Below, piece after piece: positions 8,796 through 17,368 of a DNA stretch of 64,000 nucleotides. The stretch comes from Cytophagaceae bacterium (GTDB lineage Bacteria; Bacteroidota; Bacteroidia; Cytophagales; Spirosomataceae). The notes beneath the pieces are model-generated. The model saw only the letters and a program-made list of their open reading frames with translations. It searched no databases and was not told the DNA's origin. Positions within the stretch are counted from its first letter, which is position 1, and each line of letters opens with the position of its first letter. Position numbers and translations under genes: made by a program. Where the stretch lies: NCBI GenBank assembly GCA_947450365.1, contig CANFVE010000006.1, positions 1 through 64,000 on the forward strand, given 5' to 3'.

Positions 8796-11642
8796 ATGAA
8801 AAAAACACTTCTATCTGGTTTGTTTTTTGCGCTGATTGTTTCTTCGGCTTTGGGCCAACAAAAAGCAGCTGCCCCAAAAACAAGCAATACCTCGCCTGCC
8901 AATACGGCTAGCCTGCCAATCCCCGAAAAAATCACTTCGGCCGAAGGGATTACGGAATATAAATTGGCCAATGGACTTAAGGTTTTATTATTTCCAGATC
9001 CGTCTAAGCAAACGATTACTGTTAATATTACCTATTTAGTAGGCTCTCGCCACGAGGGTTATGGGGAAACGGGTATGTCCCATTTATTGGAACACATGGT
9101 GTTCAAAGGAACGAAGGAGAAACACAAGGAAGTAGCCAAAGAAATTTCTGATCATGGTGCTCAGTTCAATGGAACGACCTGGTTAGATCGGACGAATTAC
9201 TTTGAAACTTTCGCCGCAACGGATGAAAACTTAGATTGGGCCTTAGATATGGAGGCAGATCGAATGGTGAATTCACGGATAGCCAAAAGTGAATTAGAAA
9301 CCGAGATGACGGTGGTTCGAAATGAATTTGAAATGGGAGAAAATGACCCGGGTAGTGTGTTGATGGAACGAGTAATTTCCACGGCCTTCTTATGGCATAA
9401 TTACGGAAACTCGACTATCGGGGCTCGTTCTGATATCGAAAAAGTGCCAATTGAGAACCTGCAGGCTTATTACCGCAAATATTACCAGCCGGATAATGCC
9501 GTTTTATTGGTGGCCGGAAAATTTGACCCAATTAAAACCTTGGCTTTAGTTAATCAAAAATTTGGAGTTATTCCAAAACCAAGTCGAGAACTAACCAAAA
9601 CATTTACGGCAGAACCTACCCAAGATGGAGAGCGCGAGGTAAGTTTACGTCGGGTAGGTGATGTGCAAGTCGTGGGGATGGCCTACCACATCCCTTCCGG
9701 ATTACATCCAGACTTCATTGCATGTGATGTATTGGCAGATATTTTAACGGATGCGCCTTCTGGACGTTTGTATAAAGCATTGATTGATACGAAAAAGGCT
9801 TCCTCGCAATTTGGGATGAGTTTTCAATTAAAGGAACCTGGTTTGGCCTATTTTGGAGCGGAAGTATTAAAGGAAAAATCGATTGATTCGGTGAAAAAAA
9901 TCATGATTGAAACAATCGAAAACTTTGCAAAAACACCACCAAGCAAAGAGGAAGTGGAGCGTGTAAAAACGAAGGGCATAAAAAACATCGAATTGTTATT
10001 GAATAATGCACAACGCGTTGGGGTGGGTTTATCCGAATACATTGCCCAAGGCGATTGGCGTTTATTGTTCCATACAAGAAATCAATTGGAGAAAGTAACT
10101 CCAGAAGATATCCAACGGGTGGCAGCCAAATATTATAAGGCCTCGAATCGGACTTCAGGAATCTTCTATCCAACCGAAAAACCGGAACGTGCTGAAATTC
10201 CAGAAGCCAAAGATGTGGCGGAGGTATTGAAAGACTTCAAAGGAAAAGCTGCTGTAGCGGAAGGTGAGGCATTTGATCCTTCTCCTTCGAACATCGATTC
10301 AAGAACAAAAACGGAACAAATTGCAGGCATTAAATTAGCATTATTGCCCAAGAAAACGCGTGGAAACTCCGTGTATGCCAAAATGACCTTACGCTTTGGC
10401 GATGAAAAATCCTTATTAGGCACATCAACTGCAGCGGATTTAGCAGCCGATATTTTAAGTAAAGGAACGAAGACGAAGACGCGCCAACAATTCCAAGATG
10501 AATTAGACAAAATTAAAGCACGTGTTTCAATTTCTGGAGGGCCTACCCAGGCAAATGTTTCCATCGAAACTACCCGGGAGAATTTAATTCCGGCCATGAA
10601 ATTAGTGGCTGAAGCATTAAAACAGCCTGCTTTCAATGCTGAGGAATTCGAAAAACTTAAGCAGGAAAATTTAACGCAGATCGAATCTCAAAAAAGCGAA
10701 CCTACAGCGAAGGCTTCCGAAGCCTTAGGAACCATGCGCAGTGGCCATTATCCAAAAAATGATGTGCGGTATCAACCAACGATGGCTGAACAAACTGAAC
10801 GATATACAGCGGCTAAATTAGAAGATGCCATTGCCTTTTACAAAGGATTTTATGGCGCGTCTAATGCGACCTTCTCCGCCGTTGGAGATTTTGATGAAAA
10901 AGAACTAAAGGCATTGATTACCACGGAATTTGCTTCATGGAAGTCACCAAAACCTTTCGCGCGTGTTCCTGAAATCTTTAAGGACGTAAAAGCACAAGTG
11001 AAATCGATTGAAACGCCTGATAAGGCGAATGCATTTTTCTTGGCCTATCAACCCTTAAAAATTTCCGATGCTGATCCAGATTATGCTTCGTTGGAATTGG
11101 CTAACTATATGCTTGGTGGTGGAAGTGGTTTGAGTAGTCGTTTGATGAATCGGATTCGTCAAAAGGAAGGATTATCCTACGGGGTAGGGTCGCAATTTGC
11201 AGCGAGTCCATTGGATCAATCAGGTGCTTTCGTGGGATATGCCATATATGCGCCTGAAAACATCGCTAAATTAGAAGCGGCGTTCAAAGAGGAAATCGAA
11301 AAAGTATTGAAGGAAGGATTTACGCAGAAAGAAATCGATGAAGCAAAAAAATCTTGGATTCAATCACGTCAGGTAAGTCGTTCACAAGATAATTCGTTGA
11401 GCAGTGTTTTGAATAGCAATTTATACTTGAATCGCAGTATGAAATGGGCTGAAGATTTAGAGACGAAAGTTAAAGGCCTGACTTCAGAACAGATTTTACA
11501 AGCGTCTCGGAAGTCGATCGACTTATTGAAAATGTCATTCGTGAAAGCGGGTGATTACGAAGGGGCGGCGAAAAAACAAGCTGAAAAAGCCAAAAACACG
11601 AGCTCGGATACGGGGGCTGTGGGCGGCGCGCCGAAGCCTTAA
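8796..11642 (+). CDS. M16 family zinc metallopeptidase, two-module
   Basis: Secreted or periplasmic insulinase-like peptidase of 948 residues. A signal peptide (MKKTLLSGLFFALIVSSALG) is followed by a linker rich in Ala/Thr/Pro. The first M16 module holds the inverted zinc motif HLLEH at residues 96-100 and a downstream Glu in NEFEMGEND near 175. The second module (about 500-930) lacks the zinc motif but has the RMNRIRQKEGLSYGVGSQF substrate-binding signature, so it is the usual inactive partner half. Length fits the fused bimodular class. A strong bidirectional terminator follows at 11702-11732. Confidence 0.92.
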   Translation: MKKTLLSGLFFALIVSSALGQQKAAAPKTSNTSPANTASLPIPEKITSAEGITEYKLANGLKVLLFPDPSKQTITVNITYLVGSRHEGYGETGMSHLLEHMVFKGTKEKHKEVAKEISDHGAQFNGTTWLDRTNYFETFAATDENLDWALDMEADRMVNSRIAKSELETEMTVVRNEFEMGENDPGSVLMERVISTAFLWHNYGNSTIGARSDIEKVPIENLQAYYRKYYQPDNAVLLVAGKFDPIKTLALVNQKFGVIPKPSRELTKTFTAEPTQDGEREVSLRRVGDVQVVGMAYHIPSGLHPDFIACDVLADILTDAPSGRLYKALIDTKKASSQFGMSFQLKEPGLAYFGAEVLKEKSIDSVKKIMIETIENFAKTPPSKEEVERVKTKGIKNIELLLNNAQRVGVGLSEYIAQGDWRLLFHTRNQLEKVTPEDIQRVAAKYYKASNRTSGIFYPTEKPERAEIPEAKDVAEVLKDFKGKAAVAEGEAFDPSPSNIDSRTKTEQIAGIKLALLPKKTRGNSVYAKMTLRFGDEKSLLGTSTAADLAADILSKGTKTKTRQQFQDELDKIKARVSISGGPTQANVSIETTRENLIPAMKLVAEALKQPAFNAEEFEKLKQENLTQIESQKSEPTAKASEALGTMRSGHYPKNDVRYQPTMAEQTERYTAAKLEDAIAFYKGFYGASNATFSAVGDFDEKELKALITTEFASWKSPKPFARVPEIFKDVKAQVKSIETPDKANAFFLAYQPLKISDADPDYASLELANYMLGGGSGLSSRLMNRIRQKEGLSYGVGSQFAASPLDQSGAFVGYAIYAPENIAKLEAAFKEEIEKVLKEGFTQKEIDEAKKSWIQSRQVSRSQDNSLSSVLNSNLYLNRSMKWAEDLETKVKGLTSEQILQASRKSIDLLKMSFVKAGDYEGAAKKQAEKAKNTSSDTGAVGGAPKP

Positions 11643-11701
11643 TCGGTTTTATCCAAGGGCTGTCAATCAGCCATGAGGAAATGTATAAATTCGAAATAAA
11701 T

Positions 11702-11732
11702 AAAAAGGGATGCCATTTGGCATCCCTTTTTT
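11702..11732. terminator. Bidirectional rho-independent terminator
   Basis: Perfect hairpin AGGGATGCCA / TGGCATCCCT flanked by A and T runs, placed between the convergent M16 peptidase and bacilliredoxin genes, so it can stop transcription from both sides. Confidence 0.85.
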
Positions 11733-11765
11733 GTCTTGAATAAAAATCCTTTTTAGGCGTTTTTT

Positions 11766-12179
11766 CTAGCAAAATTCCTCGAAAACACCTTCTAAATGAC
11801 CTGCAATCATTTCCGCCGAACGACCTTCAATATGATGACGCTCCACAAAGTGAACCAATTCCCCATCTTTAAATAAGGCAATCGATGGAGATGATGGAGG
11901 ATAAGGCAAGGTATATTCGCGAGCCTTTTGAGTGGCTTCTTGATCCACACCTGCAAAGACAGTAACTAAATGTGTAGGTTTTTTGGCAGAAGAAGCAACG
12001 GCTTCCTTAACCCCTGGACGCGCGGTACGTGCCGAACAACCACACACTGAATTGATAAATAATAAAGTCGTTCCCGCTTGCGCCATCACGTCTTCAACTT
12101 CTGAAGCAGCCTTCAATTCTTGAAAACCACCTTCTACGATATCCATCCGCATGGGATGTACTAAATGTTCTGGATACAT
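11766..12179 (-). CDS. BrxA/BrxB family bacilliredoxin (YphP/DUF1094)
   Basis: Thioredoxin-like protein of 137 residues. It has the hallmark SVCGCSARTARPG motif with C46-G47-C48, plus the family-typical VFAGVDQEATQKAREY and PPSSPSIALFKDG stretches. In Firmicutes such proteins remove bacillithiol from mixed disulfides; in Bacteroidota, where bacillithiol also occurs in some lineages, a similar thiol-disulfide role is likely. It is immediately downstream of the suf operon (30 bp after sufT) on the same strand, which suits a link to thiol or Fe-S stress. A final Cys is the last residue. Confidence 0.85.
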   Translation of the reverse strand: MYPEHLVHPMRMDIVEGGFQELKAASEVEDVMAQAGTTLLFINSVCGCSARTARPGVKEAVASSAKKPTHLVTVFAGVDQEATQKAREYTLPYPPSSPSIALFKDGELVHFVERHHIEGRSAEMIAGHLEGVFEEFC

Positions 12180-12209
12180 ATTTTTCTATTTATTTAAACG
12201 TATAACAAA

Positions 12210-12545
12210 TTACATAAATCCAAGTTCCAATTTGGCCACCTCTGACATCATATCTTGCGAATAAGGTGGGTCAAATGTCAATTCCACCGATACATCGGCA
12301 ATTCCCTCAATTTCCCGAACCGCCTTCTCAATGTCCACAGGAATACTTTCCGCTGAAGGACAGGAAGGAGAAGTCAATGTCATTAAAATATAGACATTTT
12401 GAACCGGAAATATTTTAATCTCATAAATCAAGCCCAATTCATAGACATCCACTGGAATTTCAGGATCATAGACCGTTTTTATGGCCTTGACAACTTTTTC
12501 TTTTAATTCCGCTTCCGTCATAGGACTTGTAATTGACTCTTCCAT
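12210..12545 (-). CDS. sufT: SUF system Fe-S assembly factor SufT (DUF59/MIP18-like)
   Basis: Small DUF59 (MIP18-like) protein of 111 residues implicated in Fe-S cluster maturation. The motif TVYDPEIPVDVYELGLIYEI and the conserved Cys in TLTSPSCPSAESIP are clear. I chose ATG at 12545, four nt after the sufE stop; an upstream ATG at 12578 would overlap sufE by 29 nt and add residues unlike the family. Last gene of sufC-D-S-E-T. Confidence 0.88.
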   Translation of the reverse strand: MEESITSPMTEAELKEKVVKAIKTVYDPEIPVDVYELGLIYEIKIFPVQNVYILMTLTSPSCPSAESIPVDIEKAVREIEGIADVSVELTFDPPYSQDMMSEVAKLELGFM

Positions 12546-12549
12546 AAGC

Positions 12550-12975
12550 TTATTGTTGCGCTGAAAAGGCCAGCGCATAATTTTTCATTTGTTTAACCAT
12601 GGCTAATAAACCATTTGAACGGGTTTGGGCCAAATGTTGACTCATCCCAATCCGATCAATAAAATACAAATCCGCAGCTAAAATCTCAGAGGCCGTATGG
12701 CCCGATAAGACACGAATCAACATACTAATTAACCCCTTCACAATAACCGCCTCTGAATCTGCCAAAAAATGAACAAGCTCCCCTTCCCTTTCCGCATGTA
12801 ACCAAACCCGACTTTGGCAGCCTTTGATCACATTTTCTTCCGTCTTCCATTCCTCCGACATCGCCGGCAATTTCTTTCCTAAATCAATCAAATATTCATA
12901 TTTGTCTGCCCAATCTTCGAATAAATCGAATTCGGCAATTAACTCTTCCTGTGTGTCATTGATACTTTGTGCCAT
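12550..12975 (-). CDS. sufE: Sulfur acceptor SufE
   Basis: Protein of 141 residues that takes persulfide sulfur from SufS and stimulates its cysteine desulfurase activity. The active cysteine is C53 in IKGCQSRVWL, and LIDLGKKLPAM and RSNGLLAMVKQMK are typical family stretches. Its ATG overlaps the sufS stop by one base (TAATG), which indicates translational coupling. Length and position within the suf operon match the usual Bacteroidota arrangement. Confidence 0.93.
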   Translation of the reverse strand: MAQSINDTQEELIAEFDLFEDWADKYEYLIDLGKKLPAMSEEWKTEENVIKGCQSRVWLHAEREGELVHFLADSEAVIVKGLISMLIRVLSGHTASEILAADLYFIDRIGMSQHLAQTRSNGLLAMVKQMKNYALAFSAQQ

Positions 12976-14189
12976 TATCCTAACATCCTAATCGACCTTT
13001 CTAAGGCCACCATAAATCGATCTATTTCTTCTGTAGTATTATAAAACGCGAAAGATACTCGACAAGTTCCAACAAGTCCATATCGCTGCATTAAGGGTTG
13101 GGCACAATGATGTCCCGTCCGAATCGCCACACCAAATTTATCCAATAAAACTCCCAAATCCTGTGGATGAATTCCCTCCACTACATAACTAATCACTGCA
13201 ATTTTATCAGGGGCAGTTCCTACGATGCGAAGTCCAGGAATGGAGGCTAATTTATCGGTTGCATAGGCCAATAAAGCCTGTTCCTGTTTCATAAGTTCGC
13301 CGGTCCCGTAGGATTTTACATAATCGATCGCTGCACCAAAAGCAATGACATCTGCGATATTGGGCGTTCCTGCTTCAAATTTATAGGGCAATTCATTATA
13401 TGTAGTGCCCGAAAACGAAACCTCTTTGATCATCTCCCCACCTCCTTGATACGGAGGCATGGCATCTAATAATTCACGCTTACCGTATAAAATTCCGACG
13501 CCCGTAGGGCCAAATAATTTATGTGCAGAAAAGACAAAAAAGTCCATATCCAATGCCTGCACATCAATTTCAATATGCGCTACCGATTGTGCCCCATCGA
13601 TCAATACTTTTGCCCCTTTGGCATGTGCCAAGGAAATGATCTTAGCAATCGGGTTTATGGTTCCGATGGCATTCGACACATGGTTTACGGCTACTAATTT
13701 TACTCGGGAATCCAACTGTTTCTCAAAGGCCGCTAAATCCAACACCCCCGTTTCATCTACGGGAATTACCTCGATGATGGCACCCGTTTCTTGTGCGATC
13801 ATTTGCCAAGGAACGATATTTGAATGATGTTCTAGATTTGAAATCAAGATTTTATCCCCCGCTTTAAAGGTCGATCGTCCAAAGGTTTGCGCGACCAAAT
13901 TTATGCCTGCCGTAGTTCCAGACGTGAAGATAATTTGATCTGAGGAAGGGGCATGAAGAAAGTCGCGAACTTTGGTACGCGTTAATTCATAAGCTGTAGT
14001 TGCCCGTTCTGCCAGCGTATGAAGTCCTCGATGAATATTGGCATTATCGAATTGATAATAATGCGAGAGGGCATCTATGACAGTTTTGGGTTTCTGAGTT
14101 GTCGCTGCATTATCGAAATAAATGAGCGGGGAACCATTCACTTGTTGGTCCAAAACAGGAAAATCAGCACGTATTTTTGAGATATCCAT
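12975..14189 (-). CDS. sufS: Cysteine desulfurase SufS
   Basis: PLP-dependent class V aminotransferase-fold enzyme of 404 residues that converts cysteine to alanine and an enzyme persulfide. The PLP lysine lies in FVFSAHKLFGPTGVG, the active-site loop cysteine in RTGHHCAQPLMQRYG, and the substrate region YFDNAATTQKP is at the N-terminus. I prefer the ATG at 14189 (MDISKIRADFP), which overlaps the sufD stop by one base in the same TAATG arrangement seen at sufS-sufE; an ATG at 14201 would add four residues. Confidence 0.95.
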   Translation of the reverse strand: MDISKIRADFPVLDQQVNGSPLIYFDNAATTQKPKTVIDALSHYYQFDNANIHRGLHTLAERATTAYELTRTKVRDFLHAPSSDQIIFTSGTTAGINLVAQTFGRSTFKAGDKILISNLEHHSNIVPWQMIAQETGAIIEVIPVDETGVLDLAAFEKQLDSRVKLVAVNHVSNAIGTINPIAKIISLAHAKGAKVLIDGAQSVAHIEIDVQALDMDFFVFSAHKLFGPTGVGILYGKRELLDAMPPYQGGGEMIKEVSFSGTTYNELPYKFEAGTPNIADVIAFGAAIDYVKSYGTGELMKQEQALLAYATDKLASIPGLRIVGTAPDKIAVISYVVEGIHPQDLGVLLDKFGVAIRTGHHCAQPLMQRYGLVGTCRVSFAFYNTTEEIDRFMVALERSIRMLG

Positions 14190-15451
14190 TAGGCTTCCCA
14201 TGATTGCTCGATTTTATGAATGATTTTGGAAGATAAATATTCGCGTAAGGAGGTGATTTCGACTTTGTCGATGACTTGTTGAACAAAGGCCAACAACAAC
14301 AAAGTTCGTGCCGCATCTGCAGAAATTCCGCGTGAGCGCATGTAAAACAAGGCCTCTTCGCTTAATTGACCCGTCGTCGTTCCGTGTGAACATTTCACGT
14401 CGTCGGCCCAAATCTCCAATTGAGGTTTGGTATTCATCGTAGCCCGATCAGAGGCTAATACATTTTTACAACTTTGAAAGGCGTTCGTTTTTTGTGCGTC
14501 TTTTCTAACAAAAATTTTGCCATTAAACACCCCCGTGGCATTTCCTAATAAAACACCTTTGTACAATTCATTGGATTCCGAATGCGGCATTCGATGATCG
14601 ACAACACTGTGGTTATCCATCAATTGGCCTTCTCCTGGTACATAAAGTCCATTTAAATTTGAAACCACTTGTGGGCCTTCGATGTAGAAATGTAAATTAT
14701 TGCGAACAAATGTTCCATTGATCGAAAAGGTAAACATATCCACTTGGCTATTCGCCGCTTGATAAATAAAGGTATGATCTACGAGTGATATTCCCTGACC
14801 AAGATCCTGATCTTTGTATAGGGTCAAATGTGCCTGTTCACTTAGCCAAATTTCAAGGGCATAATTCGAGAAAACAAGGGATTCCGAAGCTAAGGAGGCT
14901 TGTTGCTCGATCCAAGTCATTTTTGCCCCTTCTTCCAAATACAAAATGATTTTCCCCTGAATCACCGTAGGAGCTTCCTGAGCTTTAAGTATGAACTGAT
15001 GAACGACGGAGGCATCAAGGATGGTATCCTTTTTGACACAAAAAACGAGTGGATTTTGGTTGAATGCATCATTTAAATGGTATAAGGAATTTTGATCCAA
15101 TAAAGGATTTCGTTTTTCGTATAGCCTTTTAAAATCCGCGTTTTGATTTAAAAATTGATTTAACGGAACGCATGTTAGCCCGTTTGGCAAATTTCCGAGT
15201 ATTGAGGATTGTCCGTTAAGGGTTTGGATGCTCAGGCTTTGCTGGAATTCAGGAACAGCCACCGAATTTTGGATGGAAGTGGGTGTCCATGACCAGGCAA
15301 CCTCATTAAATGATTTTAAAGAGGCATATTTCCATTCCTCCCATTTGTTGGTCGGAAATCCCTTATCTATAAAATGAGCAAGACTTTCTGAGGAAGCCCC
15401 TGATAGTTCTGGCAGATGGATTAGGGTATTTATTGTATCGTTATGCAACAT
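14189..15451 (-). CDS. sufD: Fe-S scaffold subunit SufD
   Basis: Component of the SufBCD scaffold on which clusters are built, 420 residues. The right-handed beta-helix core is followed by the SufB/D signature DDVKCSHGTTTGQLSEEALFYMRSRGI near 345-371, including the conserved HG pair. The start at 15451 (MLHNDTINT) lies five nt after the sufC stop; an upstream ATG at 15481 would overlap sufC. Notably no sufB is present beside it, so its scaffold partner must be encoded elsewhere. Confidence 0.92.
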   Translation of the reverse strand: MLHNDTINTLIHLPELSGASSESLAHFIDKGFPTNKWEEWKYASLKSFNEVAWSWTPTSIQNSVAVPEFQQSLSIQTLNGQSSILGNLPNGLTCVPLNQFLNQNADFKRLYEKRNPLLDQNSLYHLNDAFNQNPLVFCVKKDTILDASVVHQFILKAQEAPTVIQGKIILYLEEGAKMTWIEQQASLASESLVFSNYALEIWLSEQAHLTLYKDQDLGQGISLVDHTFIYQAANSQVDMFTFSINGTFVRNNLHFYIEGPQVVSNLNGLYVPGEGQLMDNHSVVDHRMPHSESNELYKGVLLGNATGVFNGKIFVRKDAQKTNAFQSCKNVLASDRATMNTKPQLEIWADDVKCSHGTTTGQLSEEALFYMRSRGISADAARTLLLLAFVQQVIDKVEITSLREYLSSKIIHKIEQSWEA

Positions 15452-15456
15452 CTTGA

Positions 15457-16209
15457 TTAATCTAAAGCTGAAATAATCCAATCGTAGCCATGCTCTTCTA
15501 ATTCGAGTGCAAGGTCTTTCGTGCCGGATTTAACGATTTTTCCTTTGTATAATACGTGAACAAAATCTGGAACGATATAGTCCAATAAGCGCTGATAATG
15601 CGTCACGACTATCGTGGCATTTTCAGGAGATTTTAATTTATTTACGCCTTCTGCCACGATGCGAAGGGCATCGATGTCTAAGCCGGAATCTGTTTCATCA
15701 AGAATGGCTAACTTAGGTTCCAAAACGGCCATTTGAAAGATTTCGTTGCGCTTTTTCTCTCCTCCGGAAAAACCTTCGTTGAGCGCCCGACTTAACAATG
15801 ACTGGTCTATATTCACATAGGCCATTTTTTCTTTGAACATTTTCAAAAATTGAACAGCGTCCATGGCCTCTTCGCCGCGGTATTTCCGGATTTCGTTGAC
15901 CGCCGACTTCATAAAATTCGTCGTGGATACACCCGGAATCTCCACAGGATATTGAAAAGCTAAAAATAAACCTTCGGCAGCCCGTTCTTCAGGGGCTAAA
16001 TCCAATAAATCTTTGCCTAAAAAATCAACTGAGCCACTCGTAACCTCGTAATCTTCACGCCCCGCCAATACGGAGGCTAATGTGGATTTTCCTGAACCAT
16101 TAGGTCCCATGATCGCATGAACTTCTCCGGCCCTTACCTCAAGGTTAATTCCTTTTAATATTTCTTTCTCTCCTATTCGAGCATGTAAATCGTTAACTGA
16201 AAGCATCAT
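15457..16209 (-). CDS. sufC: Fe-S assembly ATPase SufC
   Basis: ABC-type ATPase of about 250 residues that drives SufBCD. Walker A is GPNGSGKST, the Q-loop lies in AFQYPVEIPGV, the signature is SGGEKKRNE, and Walker B is LAILDETDSGLD. Two adjacent ATGs (16209 and 16206) give MMLSVNDL or MLSVNDL; a further upstream ATG at 16266 adds 19 residues that do not look like SufC and would start upstream of the -7 box at 16235-16242. First gene of the operon, divergent from sufA. Confidence 0.95.
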   Translation of the reverse strand: MMLSVNDLHARIGEKEILKGINLEVRAGEVHAIMGPNGSGKSTLASVLAGREDYEVTSGSVDFLGKDLLDLAPEERAAEGLFLAFQYPVEIPGVSTTNFMKSAVNEIRKYRGEEAMDAVQFLKMFKEKMAYVNIDQSLLSRALNEGFSGGEKKRNEIFQMAVLEPKLAILDETDSGLDIDALRIVAEGVNKLKSPENATIVVTHYQRLLDYIVPDFVHVLYKGKIVKSGTKDLALELEEHGYDWIISALD

Positions 16210-16234
16210 TTGGTTTGAATTTTCAATGGAAGCA

Positions 16235-16242
16235 CAAAAATA
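16235..16242 (-). promoter_or_regulatory. Putative -7 box for the sufCDSET operon
   Basis: Minus-strand TATTTTTG, 25 nt before the sufC ATG. Its upstream -33 zone coincides with the edge of the palindrome at 16268-16294. Confidence 0.45.
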
Positions 16243-16267
16243 AGGCCTTAATTTTTGAAAAACCACT

Positions 16268-16294
16268 GTTTATTTAGATTCGCTCTAAATAAAC
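16268..16294. promoter_or_regulatory. 11-bp-arm palindrome between sufC and sufA (candidate operator)
   Basis: Perfect inverted repeat GTTTATTTAGA / TCTAAATAAAC around a 5-nt centre (TTCGC). It sits between the divergent -7 boxes at 16235-16242 and 16318-16325, reaching the -33 zone of both. That position suits a dimeric regulator of Fe-S assembly; which one is unknown. It has no U-run and is not a terminator. Confidence 0.55.
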
Positions 16295-16317
16295 CTGAAT
16301 TTTTTGAAAAAAACGTG

Positions 16318-16325
16318 TACATTTG
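16318..16325 (+). promoter_or_regulatory. Putative -7 box for sufA
   Basis: TACATTTG matches TAnnTTTG and ends 26 nt before the sufA ATG at 16352. Its position places transcription start downstream of the in-frame ATG at 16304, supporting the later start. Confidence 0.5.
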
Positions 16326-16351
16326 TGCTTCAGGATTTAAAAAAAGACATC

Positions 16352-16678
16352 ATGATTACGATTACGGAATTAGCGGCGAATCGAATTAAGGAATTAAGAA
16401 CCAAGGAAGGCTTAACGGAAGAATTTAATATTCGGGTCGCTGTGGAAGGCGGTGGCTGTTCGGGCTTGATGTACAATTTAGATTTTGCATCAGCGCCTCA
16501 AACGAATGATATGATCTTTGAGGATAAAGGTGTGAAGGTCATGGTGGACAAAAAATCCATCTTATATTTAGCGGGAACGGAATTGGATTTCTCGGACGGA
16601 TTGAATGGAAAAGGCTTTCAATTCAAAAACCCAAATGCTTCGCGCACGTGCGGTTGCGGAGAAAGTTTCTCTATTTAA
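16352..16678 (+). CDS. sufA: A-type Fe-S carrier SufA/IscA/ErpA
   Basis: A-type carrier of 108 residues that passes assembled clusters to target proteins. All three ligand cysteines are present: one in EGGGCSGLMYNL and two in the C-terminal SRTCGCGESFSI. I chose ATG at 16352 (MITITELAANR) because an upstream in-frame ATG at 16304 lies before the -7 box and adds a non-family extension. It is divergent from sufC. Its stop interlocks with that of the convergent maf gene at 16675-16678. Confidence 0.92.
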   Translation: MITITELAANRIKELRTKEGLTEEFNIRVAVEGGGCSGLMYNLDFASAPQTNDMIFEDKGVKVMVDKKSILYLAGTELDFSDGLNGKGFQFKNPNASRTCGCGESFSI

Positions 16679-17286
16679 AAAGGAATTGGACTTTGTTTGG
16701 CGTCTAAGATAAAGGGACGTAGCCATTCATATACTTGAAAAATGGGCAAACCCATGACCGTGTAAAAGGAGCCATCTAGGCTTTCGATTCCGGCCATTCC
16801 GATAAAATCCTGAACGCCATAGGCACCCGCCTTGTCCATCGAACTACCCCCTCGAATGTACCAATCGATCTCCCATTGCGCTAATGTGCGAAAAGTTACC
16901 TTCGATGTATCTGTTTTGGTTTGAATACCCAATGGGCTTTTTAAGGTAATTCCCGTAATAACATGATGTGTTTTACCGGACAATTGGGAAAGCATTTCGA
17001 ATGCTTCCAGTTTAGTGGACGGTTTATTTAAAATCTTCCCCTCCAAAATCACGACCGTATCAGCGGCTAAAATCAAGGCATTGGGATGAAAATCACTCAA
17101 AGCCTGGGCTTTTCGGGCAGACAATAAAGCCGGAACATCCTCCAAGGGTAGGTGATCATCAAAGGATTCATCTACGTCAGAAGGCAGCACTGAAAATGAA
17201 AAGCCTGCTTGACTTAAAATTTCTTTCCGACGAGGAGAATTACTCGCCAAAATCAAGGGATACTGAAGTGAAAAATTCGATTGCAT
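16675..17286 (-). CDS. maf: Maf family nucleotide pyrophosphatase
   Basis: Nucleoside triphosphate pyrophosphatase of 203 residues, probably acting on dTTP/UTP or modified nucleotides. The Maf signature LASNSPRRKEILSQAGF lies at about 13-29, followed by DVDES and the catalytic ILAADTVVILEGKILNKP segment. The family houses both YhdE- and YceF-type specificities and I do not separate them. A TAnnTTTG box ends only 4 nt upstream of the ATG, so the mRNA may be leaderless. Confidence 0.9.
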   Translation of the reverse strand: MQSNFSLQYPLILASNSPRRKEILSQAGFSFSVLPSDVDESFDDHLPLEDVPALLSARKAQALSDFHPNALILAADTVVILEGKILNKPSTKLEAFEMLSQLSGKTHHVITGITLKSPLGIQTKTDTSKVTFRTLAQWEIDWYIRGGSSMDKAGAYGVQDFIGMAGIESLDGSFYTVMGLPIFQVYEWLRPFILDAKQSPIPF

Positions 17287-17290
17287 AACT

Positions 17291-17298
17291 CAAAAATA
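17291..17298 (-). promoter_or_regulatory. Putative -7 box for maf, leaderless arrangement
   Basis: Minus-strand TATTTTTG ending 4 nt before the maf ATG. A possible -33 TTG is at 17322-17324, 23 bp upstream, at the long end of the accepted spacing. Confidence 0.45.
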
Positions 17299-17326
17299 AA
17301 AAATTAATTTAAAATCACTTGCAATT

Positions 17327-17340
17327 AATGTTATTACATT
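17327..17340. promoter_or_regulatory. Candidate MarR operator
   Basis: Inverted repeat AATGT-TATT-ACATT, 28 nt before the marR ATG and between marR and maf. MarR proteins usually bind such short AT-rich palindromes in their own promoter. The arms are short, so this is tentative. Confidence 0.3.
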
Positions 17341-17368
17341 TAATTTTACGACATCAAATTTTAATTCC

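Noticed and set aside
10166-10636. 156-codon open frame antisense to the M16 peptidase
   Set aside because: It lies wholly within a clear, well-conserved coding region on the other strand and has no recognisable domain or start context.
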